7,564 bases of DNA from positions 1-7,564 of the forward strand of contig JASHXJ010000575.1 of NCBI GenBank assembly GCA_030043595.1, in the 5' to 3' direction. Of this stretch, positions 1 to 5,141 are shown piece by piece. The notes under the pieces were generated by a model that saw nothing but the letters and a program-made list of their open reading frames with translations, was not told the origin of the DNA and did no database searches. Position 1 is the first letter of the stretch, and every line of letters starts with the position of its first letter. The position numbers and the translations under genes are program-made. This DNA comes from Trebonia sp. GTDB taxonomy: Bacteria; Actinomycetota; Actinomycetes; Streptosporangiales; Streptosporangiaceae.

Positions 1-523
1 CGGGCAGCCGGTCGCGGCGTTCAACGACATCGCCGTCGTCCGGGTGCCAGGCGACAGCATGGCGGCGGTGGCTATCCACGTGAGCGGCCAGCCGTTCGTC
101 TCGTACGCGGCGGACGCGGTGATCGTCGCGACCCCCACAGGCTCGACCGCCTACAGCTTCTCGGCCGGCGGCCCGATCGTCAGCCCCTCAGTGGAGGCGC
201 TGCTGGTGACGCCGGCCGCGCCGCATTCGGCGTACAACAGGGGCGTCGTCCTCTCGGTGACCGACGTGGTCTCGCTCAGGGTCCTGCCGGGCAGCGGGCA
301 GCTCGCCGTCGAGGTGGACGGGCGGGTGACCGGCTACGTGTCGCCGGGTGCGGTCCTCGACATCACGGCTCGGCCGGGCGCCGCCCGGGTGGTCCGCCTC
401 GGCCGGACCACCTTCTACCAGCGGGTCCGGCGCAAGCTGCGGATCGCCGATTCGGCGGAGGTCGCACGGGTAACCCCTGGCCCGGACGGCGTCGCGGGCG
501 TTTCCCCGCAGTCTTTCGCTTAG
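1..523 (+). CDS. nadK: NAD(+)/NADH kinase, C-terminal part (5' end outside window)
   Basis: Partial gene: the reading frame is already open at base 2 and ends at TAG 521-523, giving 173 residues. NAD kinases phosphorylate NAD to NADP in the cytoplasm using ATP or polyphosphate. Visible family signatures, numbered from the window edge, are the conserved Asn-Asp pair (FNDI, residues 7-10), the nucleotide-binding stretch TPTGSTAYSFSAGGPI (44-59), the TPAAPHSAYNR strand-turn segment (70-80), the EVDGR turn (104-108) and a basic tail FYQRVRRKL (138-146). The N-terminal GGDGT active-site motif would lie upstream of the window, so an intact catalytic site cannot be confirmed. The last ~20 residues after the basic tail look like a non-conserved extension. 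A strong terminator lies about 100 bp downstream. It could be a second NadK paralogue rather than the only one in the genome; the sequence does not decide this. Confidence 0.9.
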   Translation, partial: GQPVAAFNDIAVVRVPGDSMAAVAIHVSGQPFVSYAADAVIVATPTGSTAYSFSAGGPIVSPSVEALLVTPAAPHSAYNRGVVLSVTDVVSLRVLPGSGQLAVEVDGRVTGYVSPGAVLDITARPGAARVVRLGRTTFYQRVRRKLRIADSAEVARVTPGPDGVAGVSPQSFA

Positions 524-572
524 TAACTGAGGGTGCACGACAAATCACCGAAAAATTTCTCAGAACGGGTGT

Positions 573-664
573 AACGCCTGCGAAGGGGGTGGCGTTTCAG
601 CAATAGGGCTTTCCCCCGCAAGGAGCCCCCGGATGCCCCCCCCATCCGGGGGCTCCGCTCTTTT
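573..664 (+). ncRNA. Candidate structured RNA ending in a terminator with a C7 loop (6C-like, unproven)
   Basis: Between nadK and the DUF72 gene there is a relatively A/T-rich patch (about 541-572, unusual in this window and a possible promoter) followed by layered structure. AACGCC (573-578) pairs with GGCGTT (591-596), leaving a 12-nt loop that contains GGGGG (585-589). A free CCCCC follows at 613-617. Then comes a 14-bp perfect hairpin with a CCCCCCC loop and a U-run. The G5 loop could pair with either the C5 linker or the C7 loop. A terminator hairpin with a C-only loop recalls the actinobacterial 6C small RNA class, whose C-rich loops bind G-rich mRNA sites. However, I see no clear first hairpin with a C-only loop, so membership is a guess. 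It could equally be just the nadK 3' UTR. Confidence 0.3.
622..664 (+). terminator. Rho-independent terminator
   Basis: Perfect 14-bp stem GGAGCCCCCGGATG (622-635) with CATCCGGGGGCTCC (643-656), loop CCCCCCC (636-642), followed by GCTCTTTT with four T at 661-664. It ends transcription coming from nadK or from a small RNA starting in the A/T-rich patch. It insulates the downstream DUF72 gene, so that gene needs its own promoter in 665-712. Confidence 0.82.
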
Positions 665-690
665 CTGCTCCCGGCTCTTTTCTGCTCCCG
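657..690 (+). repeat. Perfect 17-bp tandem duplication (two copies)
   Basis: GCTCTTTTCTGCTCCCG occurs at 657-673 and again, directly abutting and without a mismatch, at 674-690. The first copy supplies the T-run of the upstream terminator and the second adds another TTTT at 678-681. It sits in the only DNA available for the promoter of the gene starting at 713. It is probably a recent slippage duplication. Confidence 0.85.
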
Positions 691-712
691 CCGGGCTTGC
701 GACGATGGGCCT

Positions 713-1435
713 ATGCCTGTCCTCGTCGGCACCTCGGGCTGGCAGTACCGGCACTGGCGCGGCGTGTTCTACCCGCCGCAGGTCCCGCAGAAGCGGTGGC
801 TGGAGTATTACGCCGAGCGGTTCGCCACGGTCGAGAACAACGGCACGTTCTACCGGCTGCCCGGCAGGGACACGTTCGGCGAGTGGCACGCTCGCACCCC
901 CGACGGCTTCGTCATGGCGATCAAGGCCAGCCGCTACCTCAGCCACATCCGGCGGCTGCGCGATCCGGCCGAACCGGTCCGCCGGATGCTCGAGGCGGCG
1001 AGCGGGCTGGCGGGCACGCTCGGCCCGGTGCTGATCCAGCTGCCGCCCGGGCTGACCGCGGACCCGGCGCTGCTCGATGAGTGCCTGCGCCAGTTCCCCG
1101 CGGACGTGCGCGTCGCCGTCGAGCCCAGGCACGACTCGTGGTGGACCGACGCAGTCCGCTCGGTGCTGACGGACCGCGGCGCGGCGCTGTGCTGGGCGGA
1201 CCGGGCCGGGACAGCGGTGACGCCACTGTGGCGCACCGCCGGCTGGGGATACCTCCGCTTCCACGAGGGCGCGGCCAGTCCCTGGCCGCGGTACGGCGAA
1301 GCGGAACTGCGTGCCTGGGCGGGGCGGATCGCGGCCACCTGGCCGCGATCCGCCCCGGTGTACGCCTACTTCAACAACGACCAGGAGGGCGCCGCCGTGC
1401 AGGACGCGGCCGCCTTCGCCGGCATCACCGGGTGA
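713..1435 (+). CDS. DUF72 (YecE-like) domain protein
   Basis: A 240-residue protein, about the usual length for DUF72/YecE proteins, which have a TIM-barrel fold and no firmly established reaction. Family motifs in order: GTSGW (6-10), W-x-G-x-FYP (15-21), the ENNGTFY segment (41-47), KASRYLSH (71-78), QLPP (109-112), EPRHDSW (137-143) and the C-terminal YAYFNND (217-223). ATG 713 gives exactly the usual N-terminus. No good Shine-Dalgarno precedes it; GACGAT at 701-706 lies where a -10 element of a leaderless transcript would sit, but this is weak. The gene follows a terminator and duplicated 17-mers, so it is probably transcribed alone. It converges on lhgO with 7 nt between stop codons. Residues 203-215 are encoded by a perfect long palindrome. 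No signal peptide or membrane segment is visible. Confidence 0.93.
   Translation: MPVLVGTSGWQYRHWRGVFYPPQVPQKRWLEYYAERFATVENNGTFYRLPGRDTFGEWHARTPDGFVMAIKASRYLSHIRRLRDPAEPVRRMLEAASGLAGTLGPVLIQLPPGLTADPALLDECLRQFPADVRVAVEPRHDSWWTDAVRSVLTDRGAALCWADRAGTAVTPLWRTAGWGYLRFHEGAASPWPRYGEAELRAWAGRIAATWPRSAPVYAYFNNDQEGAAVQDAAAFAGITG
1320..1357. repeat. Perfect palindrome, 18-bp arms, 2-bp centre
   Basis: CGGGGCGGATCGCGGCCA (1320-1337) is followed by CC (1338-1339) and then its exact reverse complement (1340-1357). It lies inside the DUF72 coding sequence (residues 203-215, AGRIAATWPRSAP), 78 bp before that gene's stop. On the minus strand it lies 86-123 nt past the lhgO stop, the only strong hairpin seen there. 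No T-run follows in either direction, so it is not a classical intrinsic terminator. It could act as a U-less 3' hairpin for the lhgO transcript or as a protein-binding site; both are inference. Confidence 0.85.
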
Positions 1436-1442
1436 CGCCGGC

Positions 1443-2651
1443 TCAGACGGGCGTGAGGGCCGACACGATGTGCTCGGCGATCGCCAGGCTTGAGGTCGCG
1501 GCCGGCGAGGGCGCGTTGCGGACGAGCATCACCCGTTCCGTCGACTGCAGGACGAAGTCGTCGACCAGGCCGCCGTCGCGCCGCACCGCCTGCGCCCGGA
1601 CCCCGGCGGTGGACCGGACCATGTCGCTGGCCCGCATGTCGGGCAGGTACCTGCGCACGTTGGCCAGGTACCGGCGCTTGACCAGGGAGTCGGCCATCTC
1701 CTTGAGCCCGTAGCGCCAGTGCGTGCCGATCAGGCGCCACGTTCCCGGCCAGCGGGCAATGCCGGTCAGGTCGCGGGCCCGGACGTCGCGCCAGCGGTAG
1801 CCCTCAAGGGCCAGCGCCAGGACCGCGTTGGGGCCCACGTGCACGCCGTCGCCGACGTCGCGGGTGAGGTGCACGCCGAGGAACGGGTACCTGGGGTCGG
1901 GAACCGGGTACACCATGCCCCTGACGCGGCCCCGGGCGGCCGGGACGAGCTCGTAGTACTCGCCGCGGAACGGGACGGTCCGCATGCCCGCCAGCGCGTC
2001 CCCGCCCAGCTGCGCGGCAAGGCTGTCGCCGGTCAGGCCCGCGCAGACGACCAGCTGGCCGAACGTCCAGTCCCCGGCACCGGACCTGACCGTGACGCCG
2101 AACGCGCCCTCGGTCACCGAGCGGACGCGCGTGCCCAGCCGTATCTCGCCGCCCGCCGCGGTGACCTCGCGGGCCAGGGCCTGGCACATGCCGGGGAAGT
2201 CGACCGACGCGGTGTGCGGCGAGTACAGCGCCCCGGCACCGCGCACGTACGGCTCGAGCTGCCCGATCTCGGACCTGGCGACCCGCCTGATGCCGGGCAC
2301 GCCGTTGGCCAGCGCGCGGCGCTCGATCTCGGCGAGCCCGCCGAGCTCCTCCTCGGAGCTGGCGACCACCAGCTTGCCGAGCTCGCGCAGCACGATGCCG
2401 TGCGCGGCGCAGAACTCGCGCAGCAGGCTGCCGCCGCGCAGGCACAGCCGCGCCTTCAGGCTCCCGGGCGTGTAGTAGATGCCCGCGTGCACCACGCCGC
2501 TGTTGTGCCCGCTCTGGTGGGCGGCGAGGCGGTCCTCCTTCTCGAACACGGTCACCGCGATGCCCGGGTAGCGCGCCGTCAGCTCCCTCGCCACCGCCAG
2601 CCCGATGATGCCGCCGCCGATCACCGCGGCCGTCCGCGCGCCCGCCGTCAT
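1443..2651 (-). CDS. lhgO: L-2-hydroxyglutarate oxidase (FAD-dependent, LhgO/YgaF family)
   Basis: 402 residues, full length for the family. LhgO oxidises L-2-hydroxyglutarate to 2-oxoglutarate using FAD and passes electrons to oxygen or the quinone pool. The N-terminus carries the Rossmann FAD motif GGGIIG (12-17), with the acidic strand end VTVFEKE at 33-39. Next come the family segment HNSGVVHAGIYY (49-60), the substrate-domain strand MVYPVPDPRYPFLGVHLTR (246-264) and the C-terminal FAD-contacting stretch RNAPSPAATSSLAIA (378-392). ATG 2651 is 13 nt after the SDR stop, with only a G-rich non-canonical sequence before it, so translation is probably coupled. It is the last gene of the crotonase-SDR-lhgO unit and converges with the DUF72 gene. 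No csiD-type glutarate hydroxylase, the known partner in E. coli-type glutarate breakdown, is in the window. A related 2-hydroxyacid or glycerol-3-phosphate-type oxidase is the main alternative. Confidence 0.92.
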   Translation of the reverse strand: MTAGARTAAVIGGGIIGLAVARELTARYPGIAVTVFEKEDRLAAHQSGHNSGVVHAGIYYTPGSLKARLCLRGGSLLREFCAAHGIVLRELGKLVVASSEEELGGLAEIERRALANGVPGIRRVARSEIGQLEPYVRGAGALYSPHTASVDFPGMCQALAREVTAAGGEIRLGTRVRSVTEGAFGVTVRSGAGDWTFGQLVVCAGLTGDSLAAQLGGDALAGMRTVPFRGEYYELVPAARGRVRGMVYPVPDPRYPFLGVHLTRDVGDGVHVGPNAVLALALEGYRWRDVRARDLTGIARWPGTWRLIGTHWRYGLKEMADSLVKRRYLANVRRYLPDMRASDMVRSTAGVRAQAVRRDGGLVDDFVLQSTERVMLVRNAPSPAATSSLAIAEHIVSALTPV

Positions 2652-2664
2652 CGCGCCCGCCCGC

Positions 2665-3414
2665 TCAGCCGCGCCCGATGAACGGCATCGTGGTCGCGGT
2701 GATCGTGAGGAACTGCACGTTCGCGTCCAGCGGCAGCCCGGCCATGAACAGCACGGCTTCGGCGGCGTGCCGCGGGTCGAAGGTCGGCTCGGCCATGATG
2801 CTGCCGTCCGCCTGGACCGCGCCGGCGGCGATCCACTGGGTCATCTCGGTCGCCGCGTTGCCGATGTCGATCTGACCGCAGGCGATGTTGTACGGCCGCC
2901 CGTCCAGCGAGATCGACTTGGTCAGTCCGGTGATCGCGTGCTTGGTCGCGGTGTACCCGACGCTGCCCGGGCGCGGCGTGTGCGCGGAGATCGAGCCGTT
3001 GTTGATGATCCGGCCGCCCTGCGGGTCTTGCGCCTTCATCATCCGCACCGCGTGGTGCGCGCACAGGAACGAGCCGGTCAGGTTGACGGCCACGACCGAC
3101 TGCCAGCCCTCGAGCGGCACCTCGTCCACCGCGCCCGGCGGCGCGCCCGTCCCGGCGTTGTTCACCAGCAGGTCCAGCCGCCCGTACCGGTCTGCCACGG
3201 TGGCGAACAGGGACGCGACCGAGTCCGCGTCCGTGACGTCGGCCACTACCGGCAGGACAGAGCCCGCCGGGGCCAGCGCGGCGGTCGATTCCAGCGTCGC
3301 GAGGCGGCGCCCGGCCGCGGCGACATGCCAGCCGGCTTGCGCCAGCGCGAGCGTGATGTGGCGGCCGAGACCGGAGCCAGCCCCGGTCACGACGGCCACT
3401 CCCCTGTTAGCCAT
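2665..3414 (-). CDS. SDR-family NAD(P)-dependent oxidoreductase
   Basis: 249 residues, the standard length of a classical short-chain dehydrogenase/reductase. Cofactor and catalytic signatures are complete: TGAGSGLG (10-17), the acidic ADV (58-60), NNAG (85-88), N111, S141, Y154 and K158 (YTATK), with the usual 13-residue Ser-Tyr spacing. GRR at 35-37 after the second strand suggests NADP(H) preference (inference). The usual Pro-Gly after the catalytic helix is Cys-Gly here (IACGQIDIGNA, 177-187). The substrate is probably a hydroxyacyl-CoA, sugar or alcohol; it cannot be named. ATG 3414 is preceded by TAAGG only about 3 nt away, an unusually short Shine-Dalgarno spacing, within a segment able to fold. 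The gene starts 26 nt after the crotonase stop and ends 13 nt before the lhgO start, so the three are very likely cotranscribed. Confidence 0.92.
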   Translation of the reverse strand: MANRGVAVVTGAGSGLGRHITLALAQAGWHVAAAGRRLATLESTAALAPAGSVLPVVADVTDADSVASLFATVADRYGRLDLLVNNAGTGAPPGAVDEVPLEGWQSVVAVNLTGSFLCAHHAVRMMKAQDPQGGRIINNGSISAHTPRPGSVGYTATKHAITGLTKSISLDGRPYNIACGQIDIGNAATEMTQWIAAGAVQADGSIMAEPTFDPRHAAEAVLFMAGLPLDANVQFLTITATTMPFIGRG

Positions 3415-3450
3415 GGTCCTTACGGTAAGGCAGCCGGGTGTTACTTACCG
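3412..3450 (-). promoter_or_regulatory. Crotonase-SDR junction with two mutually exclusive stems around the SDR ribosome site
   Basis: On the minus strand, CGGTAAG (3450-3444, overlapping the last crotonase codons and abutting its stop TAA at 3443-3441) can pair with CTTACCG (3429-3423). That 7-bp stem leaves the following TAAGG free for the ribosome. Alternatively CCTTAC (3430-3425) can fold on GTAAGG (3423-3418), hiding the ribosome site. The two stems share bases and cannot coexist. A ribosome finishing the crotonase would cover the first arm, so translation of the two genes could be linked. The pairing is seen in sequence; the regulatory role is inferred. Confidence 0.35.
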
Positions 3451-4262
3451 CTGAACTTGGCCGGGCGCTTTTGCAGGAACGCGCTCACGCCCTCGATGAA
3501 GTCGGCGCTCGTCGAGAGTTCCTGCTGGATCGACGCCTCCAGTTCCAGGTGCGCGTCCATCCGGTGGTACAGCCAGTGGTTCAGCTCGCGCTTGCTGCCC
3601 GCGTACGAGCGGGTCGGGCCGTCCGCGAGGCGCTGCACCAGCGCCTCCGCCTTCGCCGCGAACTCGGCGTCGGGCCAGGCGTAGTTGATCAGGCCCCACT
3701 CCACCGCCTTCGCGGCCGGCACCGGCTCGCCGAGCAGCGCCATCTCCGCGGCGCGCGCGAACCCTACCCGGGACGGCACGAACAGCGACGCGCCGCCGTC
3801 GGGCACAAGCCCGATGCCGACGAAAGCCAGCACGAAGTACGCCGACTCGGCCGCCACCACAAGGTCGCCCGCCAGGGCGAGCGACATCCCGGCCCCCGCC
3901 GCCGGCCCGTTCACGGCGGTCACGACCGGCTTGGGCATCTGCCTGATCGTGGTGACGATCGGGTGGTACCAGCGGGCGAGGACGGTGCGCGGGTCCAGCT
4001 TGCCGGCCAGCGCGTTGTCCGCGCCCTCCTTCAGGTCGGCGCCCGCGCAGAACGCCTTCCCCGCGCCGGTGAGCAGCACCGCGCGTACCCCGTCGTCGAC
4101 CTCGAGGTCGCGCAGCACGGTGAGCAGGTCGTCGGAGAGCCCGTTGCTCCAGGCGTTCATCCGCTCCGGGCGGTTCAGCACGATCTTCGCCGTCGCGCCG
4201 TGGCGGTAGAGGTCCACCGTCTCATAACGGCGGGCTGGCTGATCGTCACCCACGACGCTCAT
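3441..4262 (-). CDS. Enoyl-CoA hydratase/isomerase family protein (crotonase fold, PaaG-like)
   Basis: 273 residues from ATG 4262. The oxyanion-hole signatures FCAGADLKEG (71-80) and GPAAGAGMSLALAGD (119-133) are clear, and the C-terminal EGVSAFLQKRPAKFSGK ending is typical of PaaG-type isomerases. By my alignment, both catalytic glutamates of classical enoyl-CoA hydratase are missing: the first position is Ser127 and the second Phe147. Asp155 in LVPDGG is where isomerase-type crotonases carry a catalytic Asp. I therefore favour an isomerase acting on an enoyl- or ring-CoA thioester over a hydratase; the substrate is unknown. The frame stays open far upstream (to 4979) opposite ppk2. ATG 4262 is chosen because the family N-terminus (YETVDLYRHGATAKIVLNRPE) begins about residue 13. 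No Shine-Dalgarno precedes it, so the mRNA may be leaderless. It is the first gene of the minus-strand unit. Confidence 0.92.
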   Translation of the reverse strand: MSVVGDDQPARRYETVDLYRHGATAKIVLNRPERMNAWSNGLSDDLLTVLRDLEVDDGVRAVLLTGAGKAFCAGADLKEGADNALAGKLDPRTVLARWYHPIVTTIRQMPKPVVTAVNGPAAGAGMSLALAGDLVVAAESAYFVLAFVGIGLVPDGGASLFVPSRVGFARAAEMALLGEPVPAAKAVEWGLINYAWPDAEFAAKAEALVQRLADGPTRSYAGSKRELNHWLYHRMDAHLELEASIQQELSTSADFIEGVSAFLQKRPAKFSGK

Positions 4263-4281
4263 GCTAGCAAGGTCAGCATGA
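4259..4281. repeat. Dyad containing both start codons of the divergent crotonase/ppk2 pair
   Basis: TCATGCT (4259-4265) and AGCATGA (4275-4281) are exact inverted copies separated by 9 nt. Each arm contains a start codon, the crotonase ATG on the minus strand (4262-4260) and the ppk2 ATG on the plus strand (4278-4280). Only 15 nt separate the two start codons, so each promoter must lie partly inside the other gene's coding sequence. A shared repressor site is possible; 7-bp arms can also arise by chance, since part of each is fixed by the ATG. Confidence 0.4.
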
Positions 4282-5093
4282 ATGCGAGCGAAACGCCTAG
4301 CGCGGCCCGGCTGCGCAAGCGCGGCTACGAGAAGGAGCTGTACCGGCTGCAGGCCGAGCTGGTGAAGCTGCAGGAGTGGATGCGCACGTCCGGCGCGCGG
4401 GTGGTGGTGGTCTTCGAGGGCCGCGACGCGGCCGGCAAGGGAAGCACGATCAAGCGGGTCACCCAGTACCTCAACCCCCGGCTGGCGCGGATCGCTGCCC
4501 TGCCGACGCCGACCGAGCGGGAGCGGACGCAGTGGTACTTCCAGCGCTACGTCGAGCATCTCCCCTCGGCGGGCGAGATGACGCTGTTCGACCGGTCGTG
4601 GTACAACCGCGCCGGCGTCGAGCACGTGATGGGCTTTTGCACGAAGCAGGAGTACCACCGGTTCCTGCACCAGTGCCCGATCTTCGAGCGGCTGCTCGTC
4701 GAGGACGGGATCCTGCTGCGCAAGTACTGGTTCTCGGTCAGCGACCACGAGCAGGAGAAGCGGTTCCGGTCGCGGCTGGACGACCCGATGCGACGGTGGA
4801 AGCTGTCCCCGATGGACACCGAGTCGATCTCCCGGTGGGAGGAGTACTCCCGCGCCAAGGACCAGATGTTCGCGGTGACCGACATCCCGGAGGCGCCCTG
4901 GTACGTGGTCGAGTCCGACGACAAGCGACGCGCGCGGGTCAACATGATCGCGCACCTGCTGAGCACGATCCCGTACCACGATGTGCGCCCGCCGTCGCTG
5001 GAACTGCCGCCGCGCCCGCCATCGTCAGGGTACGTGCGGACGCCGCGGGAGATGCAGACGTACGTTCCTGACCATGCCGCGTCGCTGAGCTGA
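4278..5093 (+). CDS. ppk2: Polyphosphate kinase 2, class I
   Basis: 271 residues, one full PPK2 domain. These cytoplasmic enzymes transfer phosphate between polyphosphate and nucleoside diphosphates (ADP or GDP). Visible signatures are Walker A GRDAAGKG (48-55, Lys54), the lid/PTxxER segment LPTPTERERTQWYFQRY (75-91), Walker B LFDRSWYNRAGVEHVMGF (103-120), RKYWFSVS (148-155) and the WKLSPMD..S..RWEEYSRAKD block (174-195). From memory it matches the mycobacterial Rv3232c type almost end to end, including LPPRP near the C-terminus. ATG 4278 is supported by AAGG at 4269-4272 (5 nt spacing) and by an N-terminus (YRLQAELVKLQEW) like that homologue. The second Gly usual after AGKG is Ser here (AGKGST). 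It is divergent from the crotonase and 45 bp upstream of malQ on the same strand. Rv3232c-type enzymes mainly make NTP from polyphosphate; ADP versus GDP preference cannot be read from the sequence. Confidence 0.96.
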   Translation: MNASETPSAARLRKRGYEKELYRLQAELVKLQEWMRTSGARVVVVFEGRDAAGKGSTIKRVTQYLNPRLARIAALPTPTERERTQWYFQRYVEHLPSAGEMTLFDRSWYNRAGVEHVMGFCTKQEYHRFLHQCPIFERLLVEDGILLRKYWFSVSDHEQEKRFRSRLDDPMRRWKLSPMDTESISRWEEYSRAKDQMFAVTDIPEAPWYVVESDDKRRARVNMIAHLLSTIPYHDVRPPSLELPPRPPSSGYVRTPREMQTYVPDHAASLS

Positions 5094-5108
5094 CCCCGCG
5101 CGCTCCGG

Positions 5109-5141
5109 CACCGCACACGCGTACGGCACACTAGTGCGGTG
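5109..5141 (+). promoter_or_regulatory. Inverted repeat and possible leaderless promoter at the malQ start
   Basis: CACCGCAC (5109-5116) and GTGCGGTG (5134-5141) are perfect inverted copies 17 nt apart, the right arm ending exactly with the malQ GTG start. A second palindrome, CACTAGTG (5129-5136), sits inside. No Shine-Dalgarno is visible before the GTG. CACACT (5127-5132) lies at the distance expected for a -10 element of a leaderless transcript, but is only a partial match to TANNNT. This is a plausible operator for a sugar-responsive repressor overlapping a promoter; the element is seen, its role is inferred. Confidence 0.35.

Noticed and set aside
560..1264. 234-codon minus-strand open frame opposite the DUF72 gene
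   Set aside because: It runs through the terminator hairpin and tandem repeat and has no family motif; the plus strand carries all DUF72 signatures.
1719..2681. 320-codon plus-strand open frame opposite lhgO
   Set aside because: Low-complexity Ala/Arg/Gly/Asp composition typical of antisense frames in G+C-rich DNA, while the minus strand encodes an intact LhgO.
3438..4277. In-frame open extension upstream of ppk2, antisense to the crotonase gene
   Set aside because: The translation has no recognisable family and is Arg/Ala/Val/His-rich shadow sequence. PPK2 homology and the ribosome site both place the start at 4278.
4263..4979. Minus-strand extension of the crotonase frame opposite ppk2
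   Set aside because: No homology; it lies entirely antisense to a clear PPK2 gene. High G+C removes stop codons from shadow frames.
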